Below, piece by piece: positions 10,090-20,186 of a DNA stretch of 64,000 bases (positions are counted from its first letter, which is position 1; the number at the start of each line of letters is the position of its first letter). The notes below the pieces were generated by a model. The model saw nothing but the letters and a program-made list of their open reading frames with translations, was not told where the DNA came from and did no database searches. The DNA lies in NCBI RefSeq assembly GCF_000218685.1, contig NW_006763310.1, forward strand, positions 1-64,000, in the 5' to 3' direction. A program made the position numbers and the translations under genes. Source of the DNA: Serpula lacrymans var. lacrymans S7.9 (Eukaryota > Basidiomycota > Agaricomycetes > Boletales > Serpulaceae).

Positions 10090-11437
10090 ATGTCTAGCTC
10101 TAATGAATTGAAGAACCCCCATACCCCCTTGGCATATTTATCGCTAGACGTGGCAAATCAAGTTGAAGTTGCCAGGTATCTTTACGCCGTCACTCTTGGT
10201 GTAAGTCCCAGTTGTTTCGGGTTGCACATCGTCGGAGGCCCACCGTCTGACGCTTGTTCCAAGGCATATGTGTGGGACATTGCAACCAACTTGGATAACG
10301 ACTATAAACTCCTTGTCCACCACCGGGTTGGTTTTCCCACTATTGCTTATTGGTTATCAAGGTAATCTGTCCGCTTGAGCACATTGCTACCAATAGTTTT
10401 CTAAATCATTACATGTTAGAGTTTTCACCCTGAGCTGGATCCTTACTATGCTTATTTTCCAAGGTAAATGTCTTTATTATGTCATGCAGCTCCTGTGCTA
10501 ATGTCGCTTTTAACTGTAGCTGATTTCATACCAAACTGCCAGGCACTGCAGATTGCTATGGGTGTATGCCTTGTTCTAGCACAATCAGCGACATCCTTGC
10601 TTTTTCTTCTACGGGCTCTGGCAATATGGCGTGGGAGTCACCGAACTTGTGCTATGTTCATCGTTTTATGGGTGGCTGTCGTTGGGTCGTCACTGTCAGT
10701 GCCCATAGGCACTGTTCCTGGAAATATAGGTCCAACACAACAATGTATTGTCCTCAAAGTTTACGGATATGCTGAGCTATTTTCAGCGGTAGCGATGCTG
10801 AATGATAGTGTGATACTTTTTGCCATATCATATCGCATCCTCACGCGCTGCACATTAGAAAAATCATTTAAATCCCAGATAGGGGCCTTCCTTGGTCAAG
10901 GCTCCATCCCGAAACTCTCTCGTGCTCTTCTGCAAGGCGGTCTACAATATTACCTGTAAGTTTACTCCCATCATTCAAACCTTAGAAATTTGTTCATGTA
11001 CAATCAGCATAGCGGTTTTGGGGAATATCCTACTCCTGGTACTTTTAGGGATATCTAGCGTCCCTGTTGTTTATCACGGGATGTGTACAGTGCCTGTCAT
11101 GGCCCTTATCAACGCCATGGGATGCATAGTCTTCAGAAAGATTAAGTTCGGTTTAATCAGTTCTGATGGAACAGTATACACGCGATCAAGATTGCACACT
11201 TGCAGAGAACCACATGGAAACCATTTGACCCTGCACATTTGCAGGAGCCGCTGTGGGGATGGCGATAGGCGTTATCCAGAGCTTCCGAATCATATACAGC
11301 AGTTCGTGGCATCTCACACGATGGAAACAGATACAGAGGCAACGCGGGTGATTGAAGATTCTACGGGAAGGACATGTCCCAATCCATCCAATATGTCCAC
11401 AATTTCTGATGCTACTCTTGACATAATGGATAAATAA
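10090..11437 (+). CDS. Multi-pass membrane protein (basidiomycete family), five exons, apparently intact
   Basis: I read five exons: 10090-10200, 10264-10361, 10420-10463, 10490-10955, 11008-11437, all with GT...AG introns of 26-63 bp. They sum to 1149 bases, exactly 383 codons including the stop. The product has about seven hydrophobic segments. Exon 1-2 gives 'VANQVEVARYLYAVTLG' and 'YVWDIATNLDNDYKLL'; exon 4 gives 'SATSLLFLLRALAIWRG', 'IGPTQQCIV', 'LNDSVILFAISYRI' and 'SIPKLSRALLQGGLQYY'. These blocks are typical of a large family of uncharacterised Agaricomycete integral membrane proteins; topology recalls DUF6533-type proteins but I cannot assign it. The C-terminal ~90 residues are hydrophilic. 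It has no paralog in the window and is the best candidate for a real host gene. The 26-bp intron (10464-10489) is unusually short, so that junction could differ. Confidence 0.75.
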
Positions 11438-13199
11438 TTAGATACCGTTATCACCGCACTTTCGATAAAATATTCACTTCATGTTATTCTATCAAAATTG
11501 TGAGTACATGTCCTGAGGTTCAATTGTCAGCCACCCACAATCACAACTCAGGCGGCACTTCAGAGAGGGATCCTAGGTCTTACAGATGAGATTTATATGT
11601 AGGGCAGAATTATTCTGTGAGACATGCTATCCACAGTTCATCAGGAAAGGTGCATTTTTCTTTCAGTAACTTTGGGGACTTGAGCTGTCTTAAACCCAGG
11701 ACAAAATCATATGAAGACCATCAGGAAATTGAGGATGTTGTGACAATTGTTTATCAATCCTTATAAGCTATATAAAATGTGACAAGGATCAGTATTGCAG
11801 TCACAAAGATCATGAATAATAAGCTAGAAAATATTTTGTGAATCCTACCATCTACCAATGGGTTGTCTTCATACGACAGTTTAGTGTTAAATATGATATT
11901 GATTGTGTTATCTGTCAGCCAAAAATGCAATGTACATATTACAATTTGTGTCAGATGGCAGATATTGGACAGAGATATCACTATAAATAGCATGCCAAAT
12001 ACTCCCCAGGATGACCAACATTACACTTTTCATAATTATGTGTCAGATGGCAGTTATTAAACATGGACATCACTTTCAATAGCATTCCAAATGCTCCCTT
12101 TTATGATTAACATTGTATATACTAGTAGCTATCACGATGGGGATAGCACTGATAGTGATTATTGAGCACAAATGTTATTATCACAATTGTTGCAGTATTT
12201 GCATACCAATCAAGCCATGCTATGTGTTATAGGATTGGTAGCCTGACCAACTGTAGTACAAGGAGTACATCTTATCTACCACTGTAGACAATAAATTATA
12301 TTTTGAAAACAACAAGTCATAAATGATAACATCCATCAAGTCTGATCAAATGTTCAACTGTGTCCACAGATATTATATGGATAGATCAATAAATGCAAGA
12401 ACATAATATTTTTATTTTATTTATGCATGGAGGTGTTGAAAGTAGAAAGATTTCTCATATATATACTCCAACAGTTCTTGGACTTTGGCAGTGACCGCTT
12501 TTAGAGTAGATTACATAATCACATACTTATACGTAGCATGACAGCCAGCTTGCACCTCAGCTCTTGAAACTAGAGACTAAGGTGAGATATTCATCACACT
12601 ACTATATATACTTTACTGATTATTCCTAGACTTAATCTTTTGTCTAGGTTAGTTAAATAGCAGCTCTCAAAACTAGTGTTTCTTCTCAACCTTCTTTCAA
12701 AAGGAGGTATGACACTAAGAACAGCTATCTAATCAGGCTCAAGAGTCAGAATCATTCCTTTGATCCATTTCCTTGAGAGCTTTTTGCTTTTCCCTAATTC
12801 TGGCTAAAGCATTATGTTTAGCTATTGGTTGTTGAGCAGAATAATATGTAGGGAAAATTTGGCTACATAAAGATTATCAACACACCTCCTGTAGAGAAAA
12901 ATATACACTTGCCAATTCCACCATATAAGGAGATCATCAACATCCTGCCCCTTGTCAGTGTCTTCAAATAATTCTTAAACAAACAAGTAAAATTTTTTGG
13001 AGTCTGTAACAGTATCTGTATGCAAAAATACAGGTGGAGAACACAAAGCAAAGTGGACCTAATAGTATACCAGTGAAAAATATGTAAATATAATTAAGTA
13101 CCAAGTAAAAAAAATACCTGTGTGCCAATATATGTGAGGGATGCAGCAGTGACATGAGTCATGCCATGTATGCCTGCCAAAGAGTGTCAAAACTTGAAT
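11438..13199. other. AT-rich intergenic region, no gene recognised
   Basis: Stops occur in all frames and no conserved motif was seen. It includes a two-unit tandem duplication (11947-12120, listed separately). Downstream exons of the DUF6698-like gene could lie in its right part (12700-13190), but I cannot place splice sites confidently. Confidence 0.5.
11947..12120. repeat. Two-unit degenerate tandem repeat (~90 bp units)
   Basis: TGTGTCAGATGGCAGATATT...GCATGCCAAATACTCC (11947 on) is repeated from about 12040 as TGTGTCAGATGGCAGTTATT...GCATTCCAAATGCTCC. The units are clearly related over most of their length. No known family. Confidence 0.7.
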
Positions 13200-13920
13200 C
13201 ACACAATATAGATTTACTCACCAAAACTAAAATTCTACTCTGGAATCATGCCTTCCACGGATCTGCTGATTCATAGATGTAGCCTGCATAAAGAAAAACA
13301 GGCCACCAGAGATGGCTAATTCTCCACTTTGAAATTTCTCTTTGATTCTGAAAATAAAGTATGCGTGAGCATAGTCCACACATGAATAAGTGACAGCCTA
13401 CACTGAATTAGGCCAATCCAACCCAGCAGGGAAGAAACCCCCACTGAGTTTGTGATTGTAACCATGGCCACTCTTGATATTCCTAGCAAGAGGTGGTATG
13501 AGAGGTTGTCCGTGGGGATTGATCCAATCTAGAACGGCACTTTTCAAACTTTTGGTATTGTCGCTCCTAGCATCTGCAGCACCTTTTGTGATCTTCAAGC
13601 GCAATAGTCAGCAGGAACCACATCTATATATGAAATCTACCAGTTTGGCAATAAGCCCAGCCTCCTCCTCAGATCCTTCCATCAAACATTCTTTTAGTCC
13701 TGAAATGGTCTTAAGTAGCTTGGTGAACACATTATGTTCTTGCCTTTCCCTACCACAGTGATCAATAAAAATTGCTGCATGATTAGAAAATTTAAACCGT
13801 AAAGTTCTCATCAGAGGTTACCATTTCATAGAGTTGAGTAATGGGTGGGCACACATTTTGAACCCTCTTGGCTTTATAGAGCTGGTTTGGTAATTCATCT
13901 GGGCCACACCAGGTTAAACA
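13200..13920 (-). pseudogene. DUF6698-like protein, fragment
   Basis: The minus strand reads 'PDELPNQLYKAKRVQNVCPP' (about 13910-13850), then 'GSEEEAGLIAKLVDFI', and after a short break 'ARSDNTKSLKSAVLDWINP', 'IPPLARNIKSGHGYNHKLSG' and 'PAGLDWPNS' (13570-13400). A donor-like GTAGGC near 13400 and a further exon 'FQSGELAISGGLFFF' (about 13330-13280) follow. The RxDDT...LK.AVLDWI, RGFxH and CPAGLDW blocks match the fungal DUF6698 family, of unknown function and abundant near KDZ transposons. A stop at about 13607 and lost blocks make it a pseudogene. A second copy of the N-terminal part is at 62607-62860. Confidence 0.65.
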
Positions 13921-14207
13921 GCATTTACCTTTGCTTTACTAAATGACTTTTTAATCAATAATAAGGAATGTAAAACTTCTGCAATGACTTTCTATTCCAA
14001 GATACGGTGGGTGACAAACAGTGCACTTCTGCACAAGGTCCCAGTGCATCCCTCAGTTCTAGACTTCCCGGTTACCTCAATGATATTTTCCCCCTCTAGA
14101 ATAGATATCAGGAGTTTATGAGGGTGTCTTGGCAGTGGAGATATTTGAAATATATGCGTTGGCATGGATTTGCACACCAACATGGCTGTCACCCTTCCCC
14201 GGGGTCT
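13921..14207. other. Spacer between DUF6698-like gene and KDZ-1
   Basis: About 290 bases without a confident ORF. The upstream coding part of KDZ-1 may decay into it. Confidence 0.4.
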
Positions 14208-15978
14208 CTAGCATTATTTTGCCCGGCTTGCCCTCAGCCGGGTATCAATGTCTTGCTTGATTAGAAGCAGGACCCCCTTAGGCAATATCACTTGAGGACT
14301 TTTGTCATGGACAAGAACTTTGATGCAGAGTGCATAAAGTCAAAAAAACCCTATGATGATATCACATCAGCCGATGGCACAGCATTCTTGACGGTAAACC
14401 AACTGTACATGGAGCACCTCAAAATTGCCAAAAAAAATAAAGTGCGGTCTACTTGTAATGATCACAGAGCTGTAAACCTGGCAAACAAGGACCAGCAGCA
14501 CCTCAATGCTACTGGGATTGGTGCTACTGCCTATGCCCAGCATGGAGTATTTTGCCCGGGTGCCGTAGTGGATTTTCAGAAAGTTAAATGGTGAGTTGCC
14601 CACAAATCTGTGATTGTGGCAATTTCTCACTCTTCATAACCAAATAAACATGGACTATTCCCTGTGTCAGGCCTTGTCCTCATTGGCCAGGATTGACTCA
14701 GCCATAGTCCTCTACAATATAATGTGCCAATATAATAAACACTTCTTGAAGAGGGTCCTTGAAAGTCCTTATCTTCAGGTCCCCAGTGGTGTATCCATGT
14801 ACAAGGACATTGGATTATTTCATGTGTATAGTCATCAAGACATCTGCTTCCCAAGATACGCCCCTGCTATGAGCAAGTCATATAGGCAAGAAATATTGGA
14901 CGATCATATGTGTGATTCCAATTGGAAGAAGTTTATATAAATGGGTAGGTCCCAGGCTTCAATAATTCACCCATATTCATGACTAAGTGCATGCCTAGTC
15001 CCGGCGCTTTGCAAGAAGTTCAAAAAGGTTCAACAAGGCTTGCTATCAAGCAAGCTTGCATTTGAAAAAATCAATTCCACTGCAGACTTTAAGGACACAG
15101 AGGCCTGGATTGCCCAGGAAAAAAAGGCACAGCAAAACTGGCTGCATAAAGAAGATGCCATGGATATATATGAAGTCTCTTTGGCAAAATTACCCAGCAA
15201 AGCAGAAATCCAGCTACATTTATCGCAACAGGAAACAAGAAATGGAGTGGTTTGAGGAACCGCTGCTTTGTTATCAATGGGTCTGAAGTTGGAAGAGACT
15301 CAGTAAGTCCCTGGGCCACCGGGATCACGGGAATATATGTTTTGCTAAATACTGATTAATTCTACCTGACAGGATACAGCTGCAAATGTATGCAAAATAA
15401 ATTAACCAAAAGGGCACAACTGCAGAGAAACTGAAGTTAGAGGAAAGGCATCAATGCTTGCTCTCCCACGTAGATGCTTTCAACTTCAAGGTTGAAAGGT
15501 ATCTAGGCAATATAATATTGCTGAGCTTCTTGAGGAGGTCCTGGGGTGGCCAAACTCTGACAAAGATGGCAATGCAGAAAACATAAATCTGTTTGACCTC
15601 CCGGGTTCCTTTGATGGCGATGATGAGCCTATTGAGAGGAGAAAATTGGTGTTACCCTCTAACTTAGGAAAAGGCACTTGCAAAATCAAAGGCCTACATC
15701 ATCTAGTAAGTCAGGAGCTTACACTCTGGAAAGGTCAGGCCAACAATGCCTTGCATCAGATACGTATTCTACTGGGTCAAAAGTCTTTTCTGTTCAGGAC
15801 AAAGGTGAGAGTGGCCCAGGGCTCTCAAAAGACAAAGTTGAAGGCTTGGGCAAAGGTTAGCCACATGAAAGCCAACGTCAAAGTCCATTCAGCCATATAT
15901 AAGAGAGCCTGGCATGCAATCATATCTCTGGGGTGCCGGGCAAAAATATTACAAAAATATCAAGAGGTCCTATTATAA
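14208..15978 (+). pseudogene. KDZ transposase (KDZ-1), decayed, catalytic residues damaged
   Basis: Diagnostic KDZ (Kyakuja-Dileera-Zisupton) blocks in order: 'LALFCPACPQPGIN' (14211-14252), 'RTFVMDKNFDAEC' (first Asp region), 'STCNDHRAVNLAN', 'GVFCPGAVVDFQK', a GTGAGT intron at about 14592, 'IVLYNIMCQY' (14710), 'HVYSHQDICFPRYAPA' and 'YRQEILDDHMCDSNWKK'. The C-terminal helical part (15040-15978) follows, with 'AQQNWLHKEDAMDIYEVSL', 'LPSNLGKGTCKIKGLHHL' and 'IYKRAWHAIISLG'. In-frame stops (first near 14262) and frameshifts are scattered. The usual Y-D-I-x-C motif reads Y-N-I-M-C, and the VDGE..ETLW block carrying the catalytic Glu is absent. It ends where an LTR-like tail begins. Confidence 0.88.
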
Positions 15979-16057
15979 GATAGTTTATCCACTTTTTCAC
16001 TCACTCCTCTCTGCTTGCTCTCTCTGTGTGCTAGAGTATAAAAATTTTGGTTGTAAC
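15979..16057 (+). repeat. 3' end of an LTR-like repeat (LTR-5 tail)
   Basis: CACTCACTCCTCTCTGCTTG...GGTTGTAACA is closely matched at about 24630-24697. Its end (GTATAAAAATTTTGGTTGTAACA-type) resembles the LTR-1 and LTR-2 ends in form, so it is probably the U5 end of a related LTR that truncated KDZ-1. Confidence 0.55.
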
Positions 16058-16379
16058 AGCCCAGGTGGTATACTTTGTTGGACTCTGCTGGCCCCATCTA
16101 TATATTAATATCATTGGGTAATAATGCCCCATTTAACGCGGAAGGTTATTACTATACTATGTGATCCAAAAGCTTGGCAAGGTGTTCACCAAAACCAGCA
16201 GTTTTATCTGTGAATACAACGAAAATATTAAGCTCATTATCTTTGAATATCTGTTCTTCTAAACCTGACAAAGGTCCATTTTCTGGATATAATTTAACAA
16301 TGCTAAAATCAAAAGAAATGTTAGTCCATAAACAATTGGGGGATTTCAACAATAGCAAAAAATCCCAGATTTTGTTCTT

Positions 16380-16640
16380 TTGAACACTTTCCAGGACCTA
16401 CAATATTCAGCATACCTTTAACGTCAACAGGTGTATATGATAAGACCAATATGGTAGAAACAATGTTCATGTTGATAGTTCCATCTCCTGCAATTCTACG
16501 ACCACCACCAACATCCAGGAGCCAGCTAGCAAAGGCTTCACTTTCTGGAGTACGGTCTAGGCACATGTTCTGTGTGAGATAGCATGGATATTTTTCCACA
16601 GTTGTGACCATCCAAGAGAGGCAGAAATAATATGTTGCCT
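16380..16640 (-). pseudogene. Helitron Pif1-like helicase fragment (motif IV-V region)
   Basis: The minus strand reads 'PCYLTQNMCLDRTPESEAF' and 'ASWLLDVGGG', matching the 'LTxNMRL....FAxWLLxVGxG' block of Helitron helicases. It sits on the same strand as, and should directly follow, the Walker B fragment at 19269-19556; 2.6 kb of gypsy and foldback DNA now lies between them. The adjoining 16152-16379 is AT-rich with no clear motif. Confidence 0.75.
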
Positions 16641-16724
16641 TGACCCTCTTGGAACAATAGGTGTTGTTACAACACTCCAGTGGCTGGGCACCCTGGGTGG
16701 CAACAAAAAATGGAGTTGATCTCC

Positions 16725-16815
16725 AGGATGCAGCCGAGGAGATTCGAAAAATAGGTAGGGCCATAGAGCTCTACAAAATGCATCAAGGTGGCGGGACCAC
16801 CACCAAAAACAGAGA
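16725..16815 (+). pseudogene. Inverted piece of Gy-C gag
   Basis: Plus-strand reading gives 'DAAEEIRKIGRAIELYKMHQ' and 'GGGTTTKN', exactly the gag segment that should continue the minus-strand gag at 16816 (which ends '...LYLQDMRQDN'). It lies at the right place but on the wrong strand, so it looks like an in-place inversion of about 90 bp. Confidence 0.82.
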
Positions 16816-17421
16816 GTTGTCTTGCCTCATATCTTGCAGGTAGAGCTGTTCTGCAATGTGGGGGTTCACATTGCGTTCCAGTAACTCTATTGCATGTTAA
16901 TTACATAAACCCCCTTGGATTGAGAGGGCCAGAAACTGGGTAACATAATCATTGATCCTCATGTTTCCTTGCTTGAAGGATCAAATTTGCTGGCGCGCCC
17001 AGTCACGCTCAGCTTGCAGTTTGAAGTATTTTTTGATTTCTACCTTGAGATCATCCCAGGAAGGCCACACTCCTGCGGTGTAGCACTCCTGTAATCTAAC
17101 TTGGGTGTATCAACCCGCCGCAGGTCCTTTTAATCGAGATAGCACCACAGTGGCTACCTCAAAGTCGTCGGTGAACGCATCCCAGTTTGCTTTTATCCAA
17201 ATTTGAAGCTTGATCCACCATTCTGCAAATCGAGCCTGCTCTCCTTTGAAAGCGCCAGGGTCAGCAACGATCTCAACTTTCTTATTGAACTTCTTTTCTA
17301 CTAAGGGGGCTGCTGCAGGGGGGTTCTCCTGCAACTCGGCGAGTTGTGTGGTCAATGCCAGGATCTGTGCACGCATGTTGTGCAACAGAGCATTGACATC
17401 TTGTTGAGGTTGCAACAACAT
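16816..17421 (-). pseudogene. Gy-C gag, N-terminal two thirds
   Basis: Starts at ATG 17421 ('MLLQPQQDVNALLHNMRAQI'), same start as the other copies, and runs open to 17110 ('ARFAEWWIKLQIWIKANWD', 'VVLSRLKGPAAG'). It then continues with a stop and shifts through the conserved core to 'LYLQDM' at about 16840. It is close to Gy-A gag. It would encode the capsid of the retroelement particle. Confidence 0.88.
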
Positions 17422-17936
17422 GTTGACTTGTTCTCTTGGTAAAGTAAAAAAATGTAACAGGGGGTCCCCGCTTGGTATCTGCGGATCTACCTCTTCCCTG
17501 CTGAGTGTCGGATCTCAATCTCCGACTACCCACACTATAGTGTTCGAAAAGTATGTAAAAGTTATAGTAATTGAACCCTGGTCTGAATGGTTGTCAGGGG
17601 GTGGCCCGCTTGTTAAGCTGTCAGCCCTTCTCCAGACTGGCGGAGGCAAGTGCCCGGCCTGGTCAGAGGAAAGGGAAGGAGAAGTTTTGTATGTAAATTC
17701 TAATCAACAGTGGTTCCACACCGACTGCTGAGCCAAAGTACTCCCCTTAATGATGGGGGACACGTATCGAAGGTATTGGTTCTTCTCCCAAAGCACTACA
17801 AGGCCGTCGCTAGGAGTGCACCTATCTGCTATGTGGGGTATTCCCAACCAATAACCAAATCTCCTTCACTCTGGAGTCTGGGTGCCCAGTGAGACTTTTT
17901 GCACAATTTGCAAGAGAGTAGAAGAGCAAGTCCTAA
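17422..17936 (-). other. Gy-C leader between 5' LTR and gag
   Basis: Non-coding leader matching 2115-2632 and 46472-46944. The LTR-proximal bases are conserved (TTAGGACTTGCTCTTC on the minus strand). Confidence 0.7.
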
Positions 17937-18353
17937 TGTAACAACCTAGAGTTAGTTACTCTGGCGCACACAGGAACACACTATAAAGGTAGTGAATGGG
18001 GAGTGGTTACCCCTTAGGCTGCAGAAAGTTTGTTGGTTAACAACAGGAGGACTCGCTGAGGAGTCTCCTTGATCTATTGGGGTTTATATACTGTTACAGG
18101 TTTGTTTGTACATATGTACTATACAGTTGCTAAAGGCAGTGGCTGATGATGTCATAGGGTGCAGCCCGTGTGACCAGCTCCACTGCGTGAGAGACTTGTA
18201 GCTAAAAATAAGAAGAAAGCAGTGTGACGCGAGAAAGAGGAGTTTGAACAAAAGGGAAAGTGCCGCATGGCACAGAGTGTGAAAACTACAAAAGAAAGTT
18301 GAAGAAAAGAATGAAAATCAAAGGAAAGGTCCAAAAATTGTGTTATGGTAACA
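17937..18353 (-). repeat. LTR-1, 5' LTR of Gy-C (417 bp)
   Basis: TGTAACAACC...GTTATGGTAACA. The outer flank ATTAA (18354-18358) is the reverse complement of TTAAT that follows the plus-strand LTR at 21500-21916, and both LTRs are 417 bp. They are therefore the two ends of one element whose ends have since been flipped relative to each other. Confidence 0.88.
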
Positions 18354-18430
18354 ATTAAACATTTTAACTATTTTCAGACTTTTTCATTAATTTTGGGTGT
18401 GACAAAAGTCGGTTATGCTTGATGTGCATA
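18354..18430 (+). mobile_element. One arm of the foldback element FB-2, split by Gy-C
   Basis: TTTTCAGACTTTTTCATTAA...GGTTATGCTTGATGTG matches the right arm of FB-1. Together with 21917-22101 it rebuilds a hairpin-like element once the Gy-C TSD (TTAAT) is accounted for. Confidence 0.7.
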
Positions 18431-18460
18431 GAAGGGGGGTAGTGTTACAACAACATAATT
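18431..18460 (+). repeat. Polypurine tract and start of another LTR (Gy-D)
   Basis: CATAGAAGGGGGGTAG followed by TGTTACAACAAC matches the sequence after the gypsy pol stop at 21487-21506 (GAGGGGGGGTAG, TGTTACGATAAC). It is therefore the 3' end of a second gypsy element whose pol tail is found, inverted, at 22102-22212. The LTR body beyond is unlike LTR-1. Confidence 0.65.
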
Positions 18461-19268
18461 TCAGCCACATCACTTTTAAACTCCTATTTAACTTTCTTTC
18501 CAAATATGGATACTTGTGCTGCACAGTATTTTCCTTGTTTATTTATTCTCAGCTTTAACTTATATTTCTTGCACTGTAAGTCTTGCTCTTTGATGATCTC
18601 TTTTGTTGTCTCATCAGAGAACACCCTTTTTTGTGACTTGTATCTATCTTACTATCTCAATATTGTACCTTTCTGTCTAAACTATTATGAGCTTGTACCA
18701 ATTCTTTTGCAACGTGAATATTGCAAAGATACTTTGGACATCCTTGGTGTGTCAATTATTTCACCTTCAGACAAAAAAAGCATGTTTCCACAAGAAAAAA
18801 GGTAGAGTCATGTAGACTCTTGACCACAATGAAGCAATCCACCAGTCCTGGCCCTCTGTTGTACCCCAAAACATTGTTTTTTGGTGTCTAAATAATTATA
18901 TGCATGTTTAAGGTGGTCCATGGGTCCCGTCTGTTTTGTCTGTTTTTCCAATGGAAAAGATGTCAATGTTGTCCATGTTCAATCTGATTCTCCCTTACCT
19001 TTAAATTTAAAACCACTAATTATTGACAATGCCTTTATTATTAGAAACTGTATAACTCAAACTGTCTCTTCTCAATTCACATTTGGCAATCCCTCAATAA
19101 ATAGCTTAATGCTTAGTTGTGGAGGCATAATCTCCTGCTCATCCACAGCAGCATCACTTAATATTTGTACAGATTGCCATAATTAATTGGAGAAAGGCTT
19201 TGTACCTCAGTTATTTTTAGCTAACATGTTACATATATAGAGGTGTATTTCCAAATTTATTCCCCAAT
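18461..19268. other. Unassigned stretch, probably LTR-5 body plus spacer
   Basis: No conserved coding motif. A TATTTAAC element at about 18484 could be a TATA box of the LTR that starts at 18443, but I cannot find this LTR's end. The right part (18900-19260) contains short open frames without recognisable motifs. Confidence 0.4.
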
Positions 19269-19556
19269 TTAACCTGAGTAGGATAAAATGCTTTCCCCTT
19301 GTATTGCATGACTGCACATGTTATCAGACCATATTATTTTTCTGGTATATTGCAACCTAAAGTATTTTATGGAAAAATATCCACACATTTGTCGGAAATC
19401 CCCTCCAAAGACCATTGTAATACCTCCAAACAGAAGCTGATTATCCAAAATTTCCCGCAATATATGATCCAATGCTTCAATTCCGTGACAGTGTTGCATT
19501 GGTGCTTCATCCCAGACAATAACACCAGTATGTCTCGATACCTCATGGAGGTCAGA
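19269..19556 (-). pseudogene. Helitron Pif1-like helicase fragment (Walker B region)
   Basis: The minus strand reads 'GVIVWDEAPMQHCHGIEALD' (Walker B with the D-E-A box typical of Pif1/Helitron helicases), then 'LREILDN' and 'FGGITMVFGGDFRQ', the classic GGDFRQ motif. It breaks upstream exactly where gypsy RNase H ('[11 protein letters not shown]') begins, with the two frames overlapping. Confidence 0.85.
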
Positions 19557-19756
19557 GTGTTTCCAGATTCTTATGGTCGGTCCAAATTTCAAACTGGTGC
19601 CTAGCACCTTCTAAGTAATGCCGCCAGTGCTCTAGAGCTCTAATGATGGCCAGCATCTCTTTGTTGTAAATTTTATAGTTGCGCTCCGTAGGCGACGAAC
19701 TATGTGATAAATAGGCACAAGGCCTCCAAAGATGGTCAGGGCATTTAATTGACAAA
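19557..19756 (-). pseudogene. Gypsy RNase H fragment, inverted piece 1
   Basis: The minus strand reads '[20 protein letters not shown]', '[16 protein letters not shown]' and '[10 protein letters not shown]', the gypsy RNase H core with its catalytic E (Y-x-K-E-M-L) and D (W-T-D). In an intact element this precedes the 19800-20186 piece; here the order is reversed although both lie on the minus strand. Confidence 0.88.
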
Positions 19757-19799
19757 GAGCTCCCCACCAACATGCTTATGCCAGAAAACACCATAGACT

Positions 19800-20186
19800 C
19801 ATTAGTTGATGTTTATCTATTGCCTTGATCCTCGCGGACTCAGGCACATAGATCTTGTTTTTAAAATGAAAGAGCCCGTCTTTCCATATATATTTTTCAT
19901 TGCCATCAAGGCGCAATTTTTCTTCTGAGGAGATGTCTTTCTTAAAGACTTCCAGAAGATCGGAATCTTGCCCAATTCTAACATTGGCAACCCTTGATTG
20001 GTCTATCAGGGTGACACCTTTGTTATCATCCTCGATGACATTGGCATGATCCTCTCTTCTGGATAAAGCATCCGCTTTCCCCATAGAGCTTCCAGGCTTA
20101 TGAATTAATTTATAATTAAACCTAGACAAGTACACCACGTAGCGGGCCTGTCTTCGGTTCAAGTCTCGGGCCGTCATAAAATACAT
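19800..20186 (-). pseudogene. Gypsy RNase H end and integrase linker, inverted piece 2
   Basis: The minus strand reads 'YFMTARDLNRRQARYVVYLS', 'KPGSSMGKADALSRREDHAN', 'YIWKDGLFHFKNKIYVPES' and 'RIKAIDKH', i.e. the end of RNase H ('GKADALSR') through the start of the integrase zinc-binding domain. The next expected residues, 'NYMWPSMVKDVQEYV', start at 20187 on the opposite strand. Confidence 0.88.
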
